From an uncultured Prevotella sp. (GTDB taxonomy: Bacteria > Bacteroidota > Bacteroidia > Bacteroidales > Bacteroidaceae): DNA of 14,929 nt. Both the position numbers and the translations under genes were made by a program. The notes below the pieces were generated by a model. The model made no database searches and had not been told where the DNA came from. It saw only the letters and a program-made list of their open reading frames with translations. The stretch lies in assembly GCA_934219025.1 (NCBI GenBank), contig CAKQDG010000055.1, forward strand, positions 1-14,929. The letters are read 5' to 3'. Positions 1-7,914 of the stretch are shown here, piece after piece; position 1 is the first letter of the stretch, and every line of letters begins with the position of its first letter.

Positions 1-4
1 TTTT

Positions 5-150
5 GGGAGAACTGGGAGAACTGAGAGAACTGAAAGATGGAAAAATTGAAAGATGGAAAAATGGGAGAACTGGGAGAACTGAGAGAACTGAAAGATGGAA
101 AAATTGAAAGATGGAAAAATGGGAGAACTGGGAGAGCTGAGAGAACTGAA
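5..150. repeat. 58-nt tandem repeat, about 2.5 copies
   Basis: Two identical 58-nt units occupy 5-62 and 63-120. A partial third copy at 121-150 differs by one base (GGGAGAGCTG in place of GGGAGAACTG). Each unit is built from smaller motifs, GGGAGAACT, GAGAGAACT and GAAAGATGGAAAAATT. The array lies just past the stop codon of the leftward gene ending at 157. It is purine-rich on the plus strand, so it would be pyrimidine-rich in the phage-type transcript. There are no unique spacers, so it is not a CRISPR array. Confidence 0.9.
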
Positions 151-156
151 CACCAA

Positions 157-591
157 TCAGTGATTGTAGCGGAGATGCTTGTCGTCCAGGGCTTGGGCGA
201 CGATGCCGACGAACTCGTGGGCGATGTTGTCGGAGAGGAAATCACGGAGGTTCATGACGGAAGCGTAATACTTGCGAGAGAACCACGGCTTTTTTTTGCG
301 CTTTCTTTCTCTGCCGATGTCGCCTTTATTACCTCTTGGAATCTCCTTGCCGGTGCCATAGTTTTGCCAAAGACCGTATTCAAGAAAAGTTTGGGAGAGT
401 CCTATTTCAATAAAGCGCCCGTCAGCACGGACGGGTAGCGACTTGGGAGAGTTGAGTAACCTCCCGGTGTCGATGACACCGAGGAGGGTGATTTGTTCCT
501 TCCATATCTTCAGCATCGTGTCGTTGAAGGCAAGAACGAACTTTTCTCGTTCCTGCTGTTGAGTTTGGTCATTGCCATTCTGTTGGGTCAT
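157..591 (-). CDS. Small phage tail/neck-type protein (gp10-like, tentative)
   Basis: This 144-aa basic protein is the last gene of the leftward phage-type module in the window. The N-terminus is Gln-rich. A helical stretch with KIWKEQITLLGVIDTGRLLNS (about residues 28-48), a segment LEYGLWQNYGTG (about 70-81), a lysine/arginine-rich loop around 90-101 and a C-terminal amphipathic helix resemble the layout of HK97 gp10-like or tail-completion proteins, in which a tyrosine- and glycine-rich turn precedes a basic loop. That likeness is an inference from general pattern, not a firm family assignment. The start at 591 overlaps the upstream gene by 23 nt, which indicates tight coupling. No signal peptide or transmembrane segment is visible. 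Confidence 0.6.
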   Translation of the reverse strand: MTQQNGNDQTQQQEREKFVLAFNDTMLKIWKEQITLLGVIDTGRLLNSPKSLPVRADGRFIEIGLSQTFLEYGLWQNYGTGKEIPRGNKGDIGRERKRKKKPWFSRKYYASVMNLRDFLSDNIAHEFVGIVAQALDDKHLRYNH

Positions 592-1102
592 AGCGGAGGT
601 CTGTAAAGGTGTCTACTGCAATTTGGAAAAAGGCGCATGCGCAGCCGGAGAAGAAATACTGGTCTATTTCTTGGAAACTGATACGTGGATCGAGATAAAT
701 GCTGTTTTGTTCTAATCTTGTTTTTTCGAGGATTAGTTTGCTCATGAACTGGCGGAACAGCTCGCGCATGGTGTCCATGCACGCTTGTCGGGCGGTCATG
801 TCGCCGAGGGCGTGACGCATGGCGAGGAAAACAGTCTTTACTCGCCTTGTGTGGGGACTGTTGTTTACTTCGATATAACCTTGGGAGATGTCCGACACGG
901 CGACGATGGCGGTGGCGGACTGGAGCTGCTGCAAGGCTTCCTCGAAGCCGTCAAGACCGGAGACTTTGGCGAAGACAAATTCTTTGGATTGGGCGAATTT
1001 GTTTGCAGATGTTAGGGTTTGGAAGAAGGCGGTGGCATTCCAGGCCCCACCCCCGAACCCCTCCCCATGGGAGAGGGGAGTGATATGCTTTTGTTGCGTC
1101 AT
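569..1102 (-). CDS. Hypothetical phage-module protein with repeat-derived N-terminus
   Basis: This 177-aa protein is of unknown function and sits between the 246-aa and 144-aa genes. Its core, from about residue 22, is a mixed alpha/beta sequence (FFQTLTSANKFAQ, AIVAVSDISQGYIEV, then helices with ALGDMTARQACMDTMRELF) and ends in the DPTEW motif. By position it may be a minor structural or connector protein. Residues 7-20 (ITPLSHGEGFGGGA) are encoded by a GC-rich palindromic element of the kind dispersed in Bacteroidota genomes. The true N-terminus may therefore have been altered by repeat insertion, or translation may use a non-canonical start. No in-frame ATG appears again until residue 92. 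It shares the MTQQ opening with the next gene. Confidence 0.55.
   Translation of the reverse strand: MTQQKHITPLSHGEGFGGGAWNATAFFQTLTSANKFAQSKEFVFAKVSGLDGFEEALQQLQSATAIVAVSDISQGYIEVNNSPHTRRVKTVFLAMRHALGDMTARQACMDTMRELFRQFMSKLILEKTRLEQNSIYLDPRISFQEIDQYFFSGCACAFFQIAVDTFTDLRYDPTEWQ
1044..1081. repeat. GC-rich palindromic dispersed repeat
   Basis: The plus strand reads as a C-rich run (CCCCACCCCCGAACCCCTCCCC), then ATG, then GGGAGAGGGG. This can form an imperfect hairpin (CCCCTCCC against GGGAGAGGGG with a two-base bulge). The sequence resembles the short GC-rich elements dispersed in Bacteroidota genomes that generate Ser/Gly/Glu-Gly-rich tags where they fall in reading frames. It lies inside the first 20 codons of the 177-aa phage-type gene, which stays open through it. 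Confidence 0.6.
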
Positions 1103-1103
1103 A

Positions 1104-1262
1104 GTGAAAAAAAATGAAAAATTGAAAAATTGAAAGATTGAAAGATTGAAAAAATGAGAGAACAGAAAGATTGAAAAATGAGAGAACTGGGAGTAATGTG
1201 AGAGCTGAAATTCTGCTGACAGATATTCTGCTTAGGACTGATGGGACTGATAGGACAAATAA
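1104..1262. repeat. Degenerate purine-rich intergenic repeats
   Basis: This spacer separates the 246-aa and 177-aa leftward genes and has no convincing gene. It contains iterated AAAAATTGAAA / GAAAGATTGAAA units (about 1110-1150), GAGAGAACAGAAAGATTGAAAAATGAGAGAACTGGGAG (about 1155-1193), and a GGACTGATGGGACTGATAGGAC direct repeat near 1235-1257. These units are related in sequence to the 58-nt array at 5-150 and to short tracts at 2907-2930 and 14247-14284. Open frames through it are low-complexity artefacts. Confidence 0.75.
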
Positions 1263-1279
1263 ACTTTTGAAGTATTGTG

Positions 1280-2020
1280 CTATTTGGTGTTTCGCTTGAA
1301 TTCCTCGACCTCCTTGGCTTTGGCATCTAACTCCGTCAGGGCGCGCCACGTGTCCATGGCGAGGACAGCGCTCTCTTTGGTGATGTCGCCACCAGTGAGA
1401 GCACGGATTTGGGCATTCATGGCGTTCTTCACTTCCTCGGCGATGTTGGGGGAATTGCCCAAGAGGTTAGCTGGCTCGATTGGGGATGAAGTGAGGAAGT
1501 GGCGGAACTGGCTGGCAAGATATTGTTTGAGCGAGGCAATCCAGTAGAAGATGGCGAAGAGATGGGCGGTGGTGAGTTTGCGCTGCTTTATTTTAGGATA
1601 GAGCAAAGGGGCGGCACCTTTTAGAATGTTGATGTTCTTGGTGTGGAGAAAGCCTTGATAGTAGTTGTCCACTGCGATGAAAGTGGAGAAAGGGATTTGT
1701 TGAAAATCGGCGGCGATAGCTGTTGCCTTGCCGATTTTCGTGATGCGTGTGGGGAATGGAGGGAATGACCTTAGAAAATCCAGAGTTGCGGTAGCGGACT
1801 GGATTTGACGTGTTGAGAGCCATGCTTCCTGCTTGGCGTGCTTGATGAGGGTGCTTCCCTTGAAACGGCAACACACAGAGAGGTTTGCCCATTTGAAAAG
1901 GCATAGTGTTTGGATTTCTTCCATTGGGTAGTCCTTGGAAAGGAGGTGGAAGAAATATAGGAGTTGGCGGTTAGAGAGCTGCTGCCAATTGGTGGGGAGG
2001 GTGATGTTTAATGTTTGCAT
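1280..2020 (-). CDS. Hypothetical phage-module protein
   Basis: The product is 246 aa when started at the ATG at 2020, which gives MQTLNITLPTNWQQLSNRQL. A longer in-frame start at 2158 exists but would overlap the upstream gene by 128 nt and adds residues that look non-coding. The chosen start follows the stop of the upstream gene by 10 nt. The protein is largely helical and rich in aromatic residues, with a cysteine-containing stretch (LFKWANLSVCCRF, about residues 41-53), a YWIASLKQYLASQFRHFL helix near the middle, and a lysine-rich C-terminal helix. The LP..W..L opening is typical of small conserved proteins in Bacteroidota phage-type clusters, but I do not recognise a function. Confidence 0.65.
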   Translation of the reverse strand: MQTLNITLPTNWQQLSNRQLLYFFHLLSKDYPMEEIQTLCLFKWANLSVCCRFKGSTLIKHAKQEAWLSTRQIQSATATLDFLRSFPPFPTRITKIGKATAIAADFQQIPFSTFIAVDNYYQGFLHTKNINILKGAAPLLYPKIKQRKLTTAHLFAIFYWIASLKQYLASQFRHFLTSSPIEPANLLGNSPNIAEEVKNAMNAQIRALTGGDITKESAVLAMDTWRALTELDAKAKEVEEFKRNTK

Positions 2021-2030
2021 AATAGTTTCT

Positions 2031-2885
2031 TTAAAAGAAATATCCTGGAGAATCCTTTTTATTTTTATATCCGTGGTCTTTAAAGAGATTTGGGAGGTCA
2101 GATCTCCACCAATCGGGGAAAGTTGTGAATTTGGTAGTGCGTATGAAATTGACGGCATCGATGATGGACGGTGTGGGGAATTCGCCAGTTCTCAGAATTG
2201 AGAACTCTATCGAACGAATCCGGTTGCTTAATTTTAGATATGCATTTGAATTAGGAGATTTTGAAAAGTCGTTCCTTATGATACATTCCCGAAGGGTTTC
2301 CATTAAACTTTCAGAAAAATAATCACGAGAAAGTTTGTCCTCGATGATGATAAGCTGGTTCCTGATGTCGTTGTATTTCAGCCAGATATGGTCGTTAAAA
2401 CCAAGGTTTTGAACGATGTCGAGAGTAGGAAATAACGTCTTGGCGAAGAAGTTGTAAGGGGCAGAGTTAATCCAGTGGTGAGCTTCAAGAAGCATCGGTT
2501 GGATAGTTTGCAGGGCGTCATCTCTTGTTTTTTCGAGAGATAAAAGAAGTCGTTCGATGCGCTCCTTGGAAGCCGGGGCAATGTTTTGGTTGCTGACGAT
2601 GCCGAAACCGTTGGGCGTGAGGATAAGATCCAACTGGGGGATGGCATGGAGCATGGCTTCTGATGCTACGATGATGCGGCAGAAGTGGAGGAGCGGTGTG
2701 ATGTCAGAGTAAGTTTTGATGCGCGACATGGTGTCGGTGGAGACAAACGTGTCAGTAAGCCACGTTTCCGCATGGAGAAGGTGGTACTGGATTTTGTCGT
2801 AGAGGGATGCTTCCCCGGCAACCGCTTTGAGGGTGTTGGGGATGTACTTTAATAAGGTGGTGTTGTCGGGGATTAAAGCTGACAT
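2031..2885 (-). CDS. Phage-module structural protein, possibly DUF6712-like
   Basis: This 284-aa soluble protein is encoded immediately downstream of the portal-like gene. The N-terminal half is helical. A central motif, LILTPNGFGIVSNQNIAPASKERIERLL (about residues 85-112), reads as a beta-hairpin leading into a helix. It is reminiscent of the DUF6712 proteins that I recall lying next to portal genes in Bacteroidota prophage-like elements, probably as head-tail connectors. The family name comes from memory and is uncertain. The C-terminus ends around the WWRSDLPNLFKDHGYK segment. Order and spacing (41 nt after the portal-like gene, 10 nt before the next) place it in one leftward transcription unit. 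Confidence 0.55.
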   Translation of the reverse strand: MSALIPDNTTLLKYIPNTLKAVAGEASLYDKIQYHLLHAETWLTDTFVSTDTMSRIKTYSDITPLLHFCRIIVASEAMLHAIPQLDLILTPNGFGIVSNQNIAPASKERIERLLLSLEKTRDDALQTIQPMLLEAHHWINSAPYNFFAKTLFPTLDIVQNLGFNDHIWLKYNDIRNQLIIIEDKLSRDYFSESLMETLRECIIRNDFSKSPNSNAYLKLSNRIRSIEFSILRTGEFPTPSIIDAVNFIRTTKFTTFPDWWRSDLPNLFKDHGYKNKKDSPGYFF

Positions 2886-2906
2886 GATTAATATTTTTTT
2901 TGTGAG

Positions 2907-2930
2907 TACTGGGAGAGCTGGGAGAACTAA
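2907..2930. repeat. Short purine-rich repeat tract
   Basis: The tract GTACTGGGAGAGCTGGGAGAAC lies in the 41-nt gap between the portal-like and 284-aa genes. It is a two-unit version of the GGGAGARCT motif in the array at 5-150, on the same strand. Confidence 0.6.
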
Positions 2931-4255
2931 TCATTTTTGCTGTTTGGATTAGTGTCCTGTTTTTCGGTGCTGACCTGCTTCGCATCCTTGTTTTCATCGA
3001 GCGTGGTGAGCTGAATGAAAGGGCAGTCGGGCTTGACCGCTGACCAGTTGTTGAAACGGATGATAAGGCGGTGGACGTTGAAAAGAAGGTCGTGATACGG
3101 CTTTTGGAGAGCCTGGGCGATGGTGTAAAGCTCGCGCTTGTCAGAACCCGAATTGTTAGTTTGCGTCTTGCCGGGGACAGAGCCGACGAGGTTGGAGTGG
3201 ACGCGCATTGTGAAACACATCATGTTTACCGCCTCGATGATGTCCGTAGCCCAGTCGCCGCCCTCCTTGTCAGTCTCGATTTTGTTGATGACGACATCGT
3301 GCTGCTCCTCACCGTTCGGTGAAACGTAGAACGTGGAAAAGAGGACCTTGCCGCTGTTCTCCATGCCAGTGAGAAAGTTGATGATGTTGTCCTTCTCCTT
3401 GTTCACCCGTTCCTGCTGCTTCACTTTGTCGGTGATACCCTCGACTTTGAAGATGTTGTTCCAAAAGCTGTTGGCAATCTCGATGTGGTATTTAATTGGA
3501 GCGGAGTTTTTGAGTTTCGCTTCCTTGGCGATGCCGATGAGCTGCTTGATGTTGTACCACTTGCCCTTGAAAAGGGCGGCATAGTAAGGGATAGGGTAAT
3601 AAGTGTTGTCAGGAGTGGGGACTCTTGAAATGACGGCGAATTTCTTAGTTTTCTTGGTTCTGCTTTGGAGGTCAGATAATGGAGATTGAGGATTCAATAA
3701 CTCGATGCGCTCAATGTCTTCCGGGGAGGGAGTGTTCCGCCAGTTGGCATAGAGAATATAAGGGATTATGCCGTTCTTGTCAGCCGGGGCAAAGCGGACG
3801 TAACAGGCTTGCTTGCGTGCGAGCCTGACGATGCGTGTGCCGTCCTCGTTGAGAATGATGACGCTGACGGCGAAGCCGAAGTGCTTGAAGTCCTGACAGA
3901 CACCGAGGAAATAACTCGCGATGTCGTTGTCAGCGGTAAAGTCCTCGACTTCATTCTGTACTTGTGCGGTGGCGGAGCTTGTGTCGTAGACTAAGCCGCT
4001 GCCGTAGCAGACTTCGGCGTTGAACATCTGGCATGTGGCGAGAGTCTCGTCGGACTCAATGAGGTCGATGATGTTATAGGGCATCTGGTTGTCGGCACCC
4101 CATGGGATGTATTGCATCTTTTCGGTGATGAAAACAGGGGGGATGTTGTGCTCCTCCTTAAAGACTTCACTGGTCTTGGGGGTGAAGGCGGCTGCCTTGT
4201 TGGTGTCGGGGAGGGTGACAACGGATGTTGGGGGAAAGAAAGGAAAATCGCTCAT
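2927..4255 (-). CDS. Phage portal-like protein
   Basis: This 442-aa protein is the largest phage-type gene in the window. An early motif, MQYIPWGADNQMPYNIIDLIESDE (about residues 47-70), is followed by a segment on sampled antigen-like beta structure and helices, then VPTPDNTYYPIPYYAALFKGKWYN (about 209-232). Further on, a long helix-rich part includes TMRVHSNLVGSVPG, SGSDKRELYTIAQALQKPYHDLL (about 377-399) and HRLIIRFNNW. The alternation of an N-terminal wing, a stem-like middle and a long C-terminal helix before a disordered lysine/asparagine tail fits portal proteins of tailed phages and related elements. The portal assignment is by pattern, not by alignment. The gene is first after the cargo and has its own -7-like element 18 nt upstream. 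Confidence 0.6.
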   Translation of the reverse strand: MSDFPFFPPTSVVTLPDTNKAAAFTPKTSEVFKEEHNIPPVFITEKMQYIPWGADNQMPYNIIDLIESDETLATCQMFNAEVCYGSGLVYDTSSATAQVQNEVEDFTADNDIASYFLGVCQDFKHFGFAVSVIILNEDGTRIVRLARKQACYVRFAPADKNGIIPYILYANWRNTPSPEDIERIELLNPQSPLSDLQSRTKKTKKFAVISRVPTPDNTYYPIPYYAALFKGKWYNIKQLIGIAKEAKLKNSAPIKYHIEIANSFWNNIFKVEGITDKVKQQERVNKEKDNIINFLTGMENSGKVLFSTFYVSPNGEEQHDVVINKIETDKEGGDWATDIIEAVNMMCFTMRVHSNLVGSVPGKTQTNNSGSDKRELYTIAQALQKPYHDLLFNVHRLIIRFNNWSAVKPDCPFIQLTTLDENKDAKQVSTEKQDTNPNSKND

Positions 4256-4272
4256 ATCTTGCTTTTTTAGGG

Positions 4273-4280
4273 CAAAGATA
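4273..4280 (-). promoter_or_regulatory. Putative Bacteroides-type -7 element for portal-like operon
   Basis: Read on the minus strand this is TATCTTTG, which fits the Bacteroides -7 consensus TAnnTTTG. It lies about 18 nt upstream of the ATG at 4255. There is no good TTTG -33 element at 19-21 bp; the best candidate is an ATTG 26 bp away at 4307-4310. If used, the leader would be very short and the leftward module downstream of the cargo would have its own transcription start. Confidence 0.4.
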
Positions 4281-4518
4281 TGGGAAGAGAGCTATTAAAA
4301 AAAAGACAATTTTTTCGCAATGAAATAACGATAGAAGCAATACTATGCGATACATGAGGGTAATGTTGAGTACAAAATATATTGTTTTTAAGGATTTTTA
4401 TATTTGTAAATTATGTTAAAAGAATAAAATGTAATATTTTTGCAAATAAGAGTATATTCTGTATTTGAACACTTTACGATAGTAAATTATAATAACTTAA
4501 AAACAAAAAAATGGCGAT
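4281..4518. other. AT-rich divergent intergenic region
   Basis: This region separates the leftward portal-like gene from the rightward defence operon and is very AT-rich. I see no coding frame, tRNA, strong hairpin or convincing insertion-sequence end. It should contain the divergent promoters and probably the left boundary of the cargo. No clear direct repeat shared with the right boundary (about 13980-14014) was found by eye. Confidence 0.6.
4435..4442 (+). promoter_or_regulatory. Putative -7 element of the defence operon
   Basis: TATTTTTG matches TAnnTTTG and lies 76 nt upstream of the ATG at 4519. The sequence 19 bp upstream (TATG at 4412-4415) is only a partial match to the TTTG -33 element. 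A second TAnnTTTG match, TATATTTG, sits at 4399-4406 without a good -33 partner. It is the best by-eye candidate for the rightward operon. Confidence 0.4.
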
Positions 4519-4593
4519 ATGGCAAGAATATATGACAATATAGAAGTCAAATTCAAGGAGGGCTTGCAAGGTATAATGTCCTCGGGGGGGTAG
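4519..4593 (+). other. Out-of-frame N-terminus of the PLD-helicase gene
   Basis: From the ATG at 4519 the frame reads MARIYDNIEVKFKEGLQGIM, then SSGG, and stops at TAG 4591-4593. Shifted by one base, the sequence continues as VERVDFCVGYFNLRGW from 4590 and runs directly into the long helicase frame. The join VDFCVGYFNLRGW is the first beta-strand region expected of a PLD-type nuclease domain fused to a helicase. The true gene therefore probably starts at 4519, and the two frames are separated by a one-base shift within the G run at 4584-4590. With one extra G (or two fewer) the product would be about 1127 (or 1126) aa. Confidence 0.8.
4584..4590 (+). repeat. Poly-G(7) tract at the frameshift
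   Basis: Seven consecutive G residues follow CTC. A run of 8 or 5 G would keep the ATG at 4519 in frame with the helicase, while 7 gives a stop 1-3 bases after the run. Homopolymeric G runs are typical slipped-strand sites for phase variation of restriction-modification genes in other bacteria. They are also a common place for sequencing indels. Confidence 0.85.
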
Positions 4594-4625
4594 AACGGGT
4601 TGATTTTTGCGTAGGTTATTTTAAC

Positions 4626-7600
4626 TTGCGTGGATGGAATATGATTGTTAATCAGGTGGACGGACTTCCTGGAGGTTACGTATATGAGAATGACGAACAG
4701 AAATATCGCATTTGCCGTTTGTTGGTTGGTATGCATAGACCACCAGAGGAACTAATCCGGAGTATATATGGGCAATCAAATAAATTTGTAGATGCAGATT
4801 ATGCAAATAAGTGTAAGTTGCAGATTGCTGTTGAATTCAAAAAACAATTACTGATAGGTTTACCTACAAAACAAGACGAATGGACACTTCGTCGTTTGTC
4901 ATCTCAGCTTAAAGATGGTAAAGTTGTAGTAAAACTATACCTTAAAGAACCGCTCCATGCTAAACTTTACCTTGCATATCGACCATCAGATTTTTCAAGT
5001 AAGATTATCGGCATAATGGGAAGTAGTAACCTTACCTATTCCGGATTTACGGGGCAAGGAGAACTTAATGCAGATTTCACAGACAGCGACCATGTTCAAA
5101 AACTAGCAGATTGGTTTGATGATCGTTGGACCGATCGTTTTTGCCTTGACATTACCAAAGAACTAATTAAGGTTATCGATGAGAGTTGGGCAAGTGAGCA
5201 AATCATTCCTCCATATTATATTTATCTTAAAACTGCGTATCATCTCAGTCAAGAGGCGCGCTCAGGCATAAAGGAGTTTACTCTGACTCCCGAATTCCGT
5301 CATGAGCTATTTGATTTTCAGCAAACGGCTGTCAAGATAGCAGCCCGTCATCTTCGTAATGAAAAGCGTGGTGGTGCAATGATAGGTGATGTCGTGGGGC
5401 TGGGTAAAACAATAACAGCTTGTGCAATTGCCAAGATTTACGAAACAACATATGCCAGTAGTACACTTGTAATCTGTCCTGCCAATCTTCAGGACATGTG
5501 GTACAAGTATGCTGTTAAATATGATTTAAAGGTGGATATCATGTCAATGTCAAAACCTATTGATGTTGATAGTGCTCGTTATTATCGCTTGATAATAGTG
5601 GATGAAAGTCATAACCTCCGTAATGGCGGCAAACGCTATACTAATATCAAATCGCTTATAGAGCATCAAGACAGTAATGTGCTGTTATTGACAGCAACGC
5701 CATACAACAAAGATTTCTCTGATTTGGCAAATCAACTTAAATTATTTATAAGCGAAGACCAAGACCTTGGTATTCGTCCAGAAGAGTACATTCGTCAGTT
5801 GGGGGGCGAGAGGGCATTTATGCAACGGCATAGTGAGATTTTCATCCGAAGTATCAAAGCATTTGAGCAAAGTCCATATGCAGAAGATTGGAACGAACTG
5901 ATGAAACTGTTCCTTGTTCGTCGTACACGTACATTTATAAAGGAGAATTATGCCAAGGTGGACGATACTGATGGCAGAAAATATCTGTTGTTCAATGATG
6001 GTAGTAGGTCGTATTTCCCAGATCGTATCCCTAAGGCTTTGAAGTTTGAAACTGTTGATGGTGACCAGTTTTCACGGTTATACTCATCTGATATGATAGG
6101 TATGATGGAAGAACTGCAGTTGCCTCGTTACGGCTTGGTGAAATACATTAATGAGAAGAAAGCAGATGATGTTTCGGCAATAGAGAAGCAGTTGTTCGAA
6201 AATCTTTCACGTGCTGGCAATAGAATGATGGGATTTTGCAAGAGTACATTCTTCAAACGTATTGACAGTAGCGGTTTTTCATTTTTGCTAACGTTGTATC
6301 GTCATATTTTGCGCAATATGGTATTTGTTTATGCCATAGAGAATAAACTTCCGTTGCCTATTGGAGATGAGAATACACTACCAGACGAATATATAGCTGA
6401 CGAGGATAGCAACAAACAGCTATTTCCTTCAGATGACGACAAGGTAATAGCAGATGGTGATACCATAACATTTCCAACGGATATAGATATTTACCGCAAA
6501 AAAGCAAAAGAGTATTATCAAATCATATCTGAAAAAAATAACCTTGCTTGGCTCGACTGTAAATATTTCAAACGGACTTTGAAACAGCATCTGTTGGCAG
6601 ATTGTGAGAAGATAATAGATATGATTAGAATGTGTGGTGAATGGGAACCAGTAGACGACCAGAAACTTTCAGAACTTGAAAAATTACTGTCTAAGATTCA
6701 CCCCCAAGAGAAGGTTATAGTATTTACCCAATACTCCGACACGGCTCTCTATGTATATAAACAACTTAAACATCGTGGATATGACCATATAGGATATGTC
6801 ACAGGCGGATATAAGAATCCGACAGAGATGGTTGAAAGGTTTTCTCCGGTCAGCAATGGCAAAACCAATCTATCACCTGATGATGAGATACGAGTGCTTA
6901 TTGCCACCGATGTACTATCTGAAGGTCAAAACTTGCAGGATGCTCATGTTATAGTAAACTATGATTTGCCGTGGGCTATTATTCGACTCATTCAGCGTGC
7001 CGGTCGTGTAGACCGTATCGGTCAGAAAGAAAGCAAGATATTTTGTTACTCATTCTTCCCTGCAGATGGTGTGGAAAACATCATTCGTTTGCGCTCTCGT
7101 TTGAATGATCGTATCAATGAGAATGCCAATATTGTTGGAAGCGATGAAGTATTCTTTGAGGGCAATGAACAAAACCTGCGTGACATGTTTAATGAAAAGA
7201 GCGGTGTGCTTGATGAAGAAGATGATGGCGATGTAGACCTTTCTTCACAGGCGTATCAGATATGGAAGAATGCTACGGATGCAAATCCTAAGCTCAAGCA
7301 GATTATCCCCAATATACCGAATATTGCATATTCTACAAAAGCCGTTTTAGATGCAGGTGAGCAAGGTGTAATTACTTACGCCCGTACAGCCAATGATTTT
7401 GATGTCCTGTCGTGGCTTGCGCCAGATGGTACACTTGTCAGCCAGTCGCAACGCCGTATATTACAGACACTGTCATGCAATGCGGACACACCGGCTGTCA
7501 TGCCGCTTGACAATCATCATCAACTGGTGGCAAAAGCAGTTAAGGAAATTGACGAGCAGACCACCTCTTCAAGTATCGGAGGAATATTAGGTAACCGTTT

Positions 7601-7901
7601 CTCTACACGCTATCGTATCATACAGCTTTTGGAACATGCCTATGAGCGTCCGATTGATTTGTTCTACACCGAAGAGATGAAGACTGCGCTGAAGCTTGCC
7701 ATTGATGATATTTACAATAACCCTTTACTCGAGAGTACCAAGACAATACTTGGTCAGATGCTCCGTCGTTCCTCTCAAGACGAGATTGTTGATTATGTTC
7801 TTGAATTGCGACGCAACGGAATGTTCTGCCGTATAAGTGAGGATACAAATCTGCATCGAGAGCCACAGATAATTTGTTCTATGGGTCTCAGTTTAAATTA
7901 A
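4626..7901 (+). CDS. PLD nuclease-SNF2/RapA-type helicase (N-terminus frameshifted)
   Basis: The uninterrupted frame is 1091 aa from a TTG at 4626, but the natural start is probably the ATG at 4519 in another frame. Numbering from 4626, a PLD-like nuclease region has HAKLYL (H111, K113) and GSSNLTYSGF (132-141) with a downstream GELN, the single-HxK PLDc_2 pattern. An SF2 helicase core follows: Q-motif-like FQQTAV (231-236), Walker A GDVVGLGKT (254-262), DESH (326-329), TATPYN (356-361), VFTQYSDTA, IATDVLSEGQNL (about 756-768) and RAGRVDRIGQ (791-800). This makes it a likely ATP-dependent DNA translocase with nuclease activity, the effector of the operon. A C-terminal domain of about 260 residues is unassigned. 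It ends 13 nt before the methyltransferase gene. Without the first 36 residues the PLD fold would lack an N-terminal strand, so the sequenced allele may be inactive. Confidence 0.88.
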   Translation: MRGWNMIVNQVDGLPGGYVYENDEQKYRICRLLVGMHRPPEELIRSIYGQSNKFVDADYANKCKLQIAVEFKKQLLIGLPTKQDEWTLRRLSSQLKDGKVVVKLYLKEPLHAKLYLAYRPSDFSSKIIGIMGSSNLTYSGFTGQGELNADFTDSDHVQKLADWFDDRWTDRFCLDITKELIKVIDESWASEQIIPPYYIYLKTAYHLSQEARSGIKEFTLTPEFRHELFDFQQTAVKIAARHLRNEKRGGAMIGDVVGLGKTITACAIAKIYETTYASSTLVICPANLQDMWYKYAVKYDLKVDIMSMSKPIDVDSARYYRLIIVDESHNLRNGGKRYTNIKSLIEHQDSNVLLLTATPYNKDFSDLANQLKLFISEDQDLGIRPEEYIRQLGGERAFMQRHSEIFIRSIKAFEQSPYAEDWNELMKLFLVRRTRTFIKENYAKVDDTDGRKYLLFNDGSRSYFPDRIPKALKFETVDGDQFSRLYSSDMIGMMEELQLPRYGLVKYINEKKADDVSAIEKQLFENLSRAGNRMMGFCKSTFFKRIDSSGFSFLLTLYRHILRNMVFVYAIENKLPLPIGDENTLPDEYIADEDSNKQLFPSDDDKVIADGDTITFPTDIDIYRKKAKEYYQIISEKNNLAWLDCKYFKRTLKQHLLADCEKIIDMIRMCGEWEPVDDQKLSELEKLLSKIHPQEKVIVFTQYSDTALYVYKQLKHRGYDHIGYVTGGYKNPTEMVERFSPVSNGKTNLSPDDEIRVLIATDVLSEGQNLQDAHVIVNYDLPWAIIRLIQRAGRVDRIGQKESKIFCYSFFPADGVENIIRLRSRLNDRINENANIVGSDEVFFEGNEQNLRDMFNEKSGVLDEEDDGDVDLSSQAYQIWKNATDANPKLKQIIPNIPNIAYSTKAVLDAGEQGVITYARTANDFDVLSWLAPDGTLVSQSQRRILQTLSCNADTPAVMPLDNHHQLVAKAVKEIDEQTTSSSIGGILGNRFSTRYRIIQLLEHAYERPIDLFYTEEMKTALKLAIDDIYNNPLLESTKTILGQMLRRSSQDEIVDYVLELRRNGMFCRISEDTNLHREPQIICSMGLSLN

Positions 7902-7914
7902 TTACATCGAAACT

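Noticed and set aside
5..150. CRISPR array
   Set aside because: The repeats are contiguous, without unique spacers, and the unit contains internal low-complexity sub-repeats.
37..438. Rightward reading frame through the 58-nt array
   Set aside because: It begins inside low-complexity repeat and then runs antisense to the 144-aa phage-type gene; the peptide is repetitive and not protein-like.
951..1349. Leftward 132-aa frame across the repeat spacer
   Set aside because: The peptide is made of low-complexity repeat translation plus an alternate frame of the neighbouring genes.
4511..4543. ATG at 4511 as the start of the helicase
   Set aside because: It opens another frame that stops at 4541-4543 after ten codons (MAIWQEYMTI).
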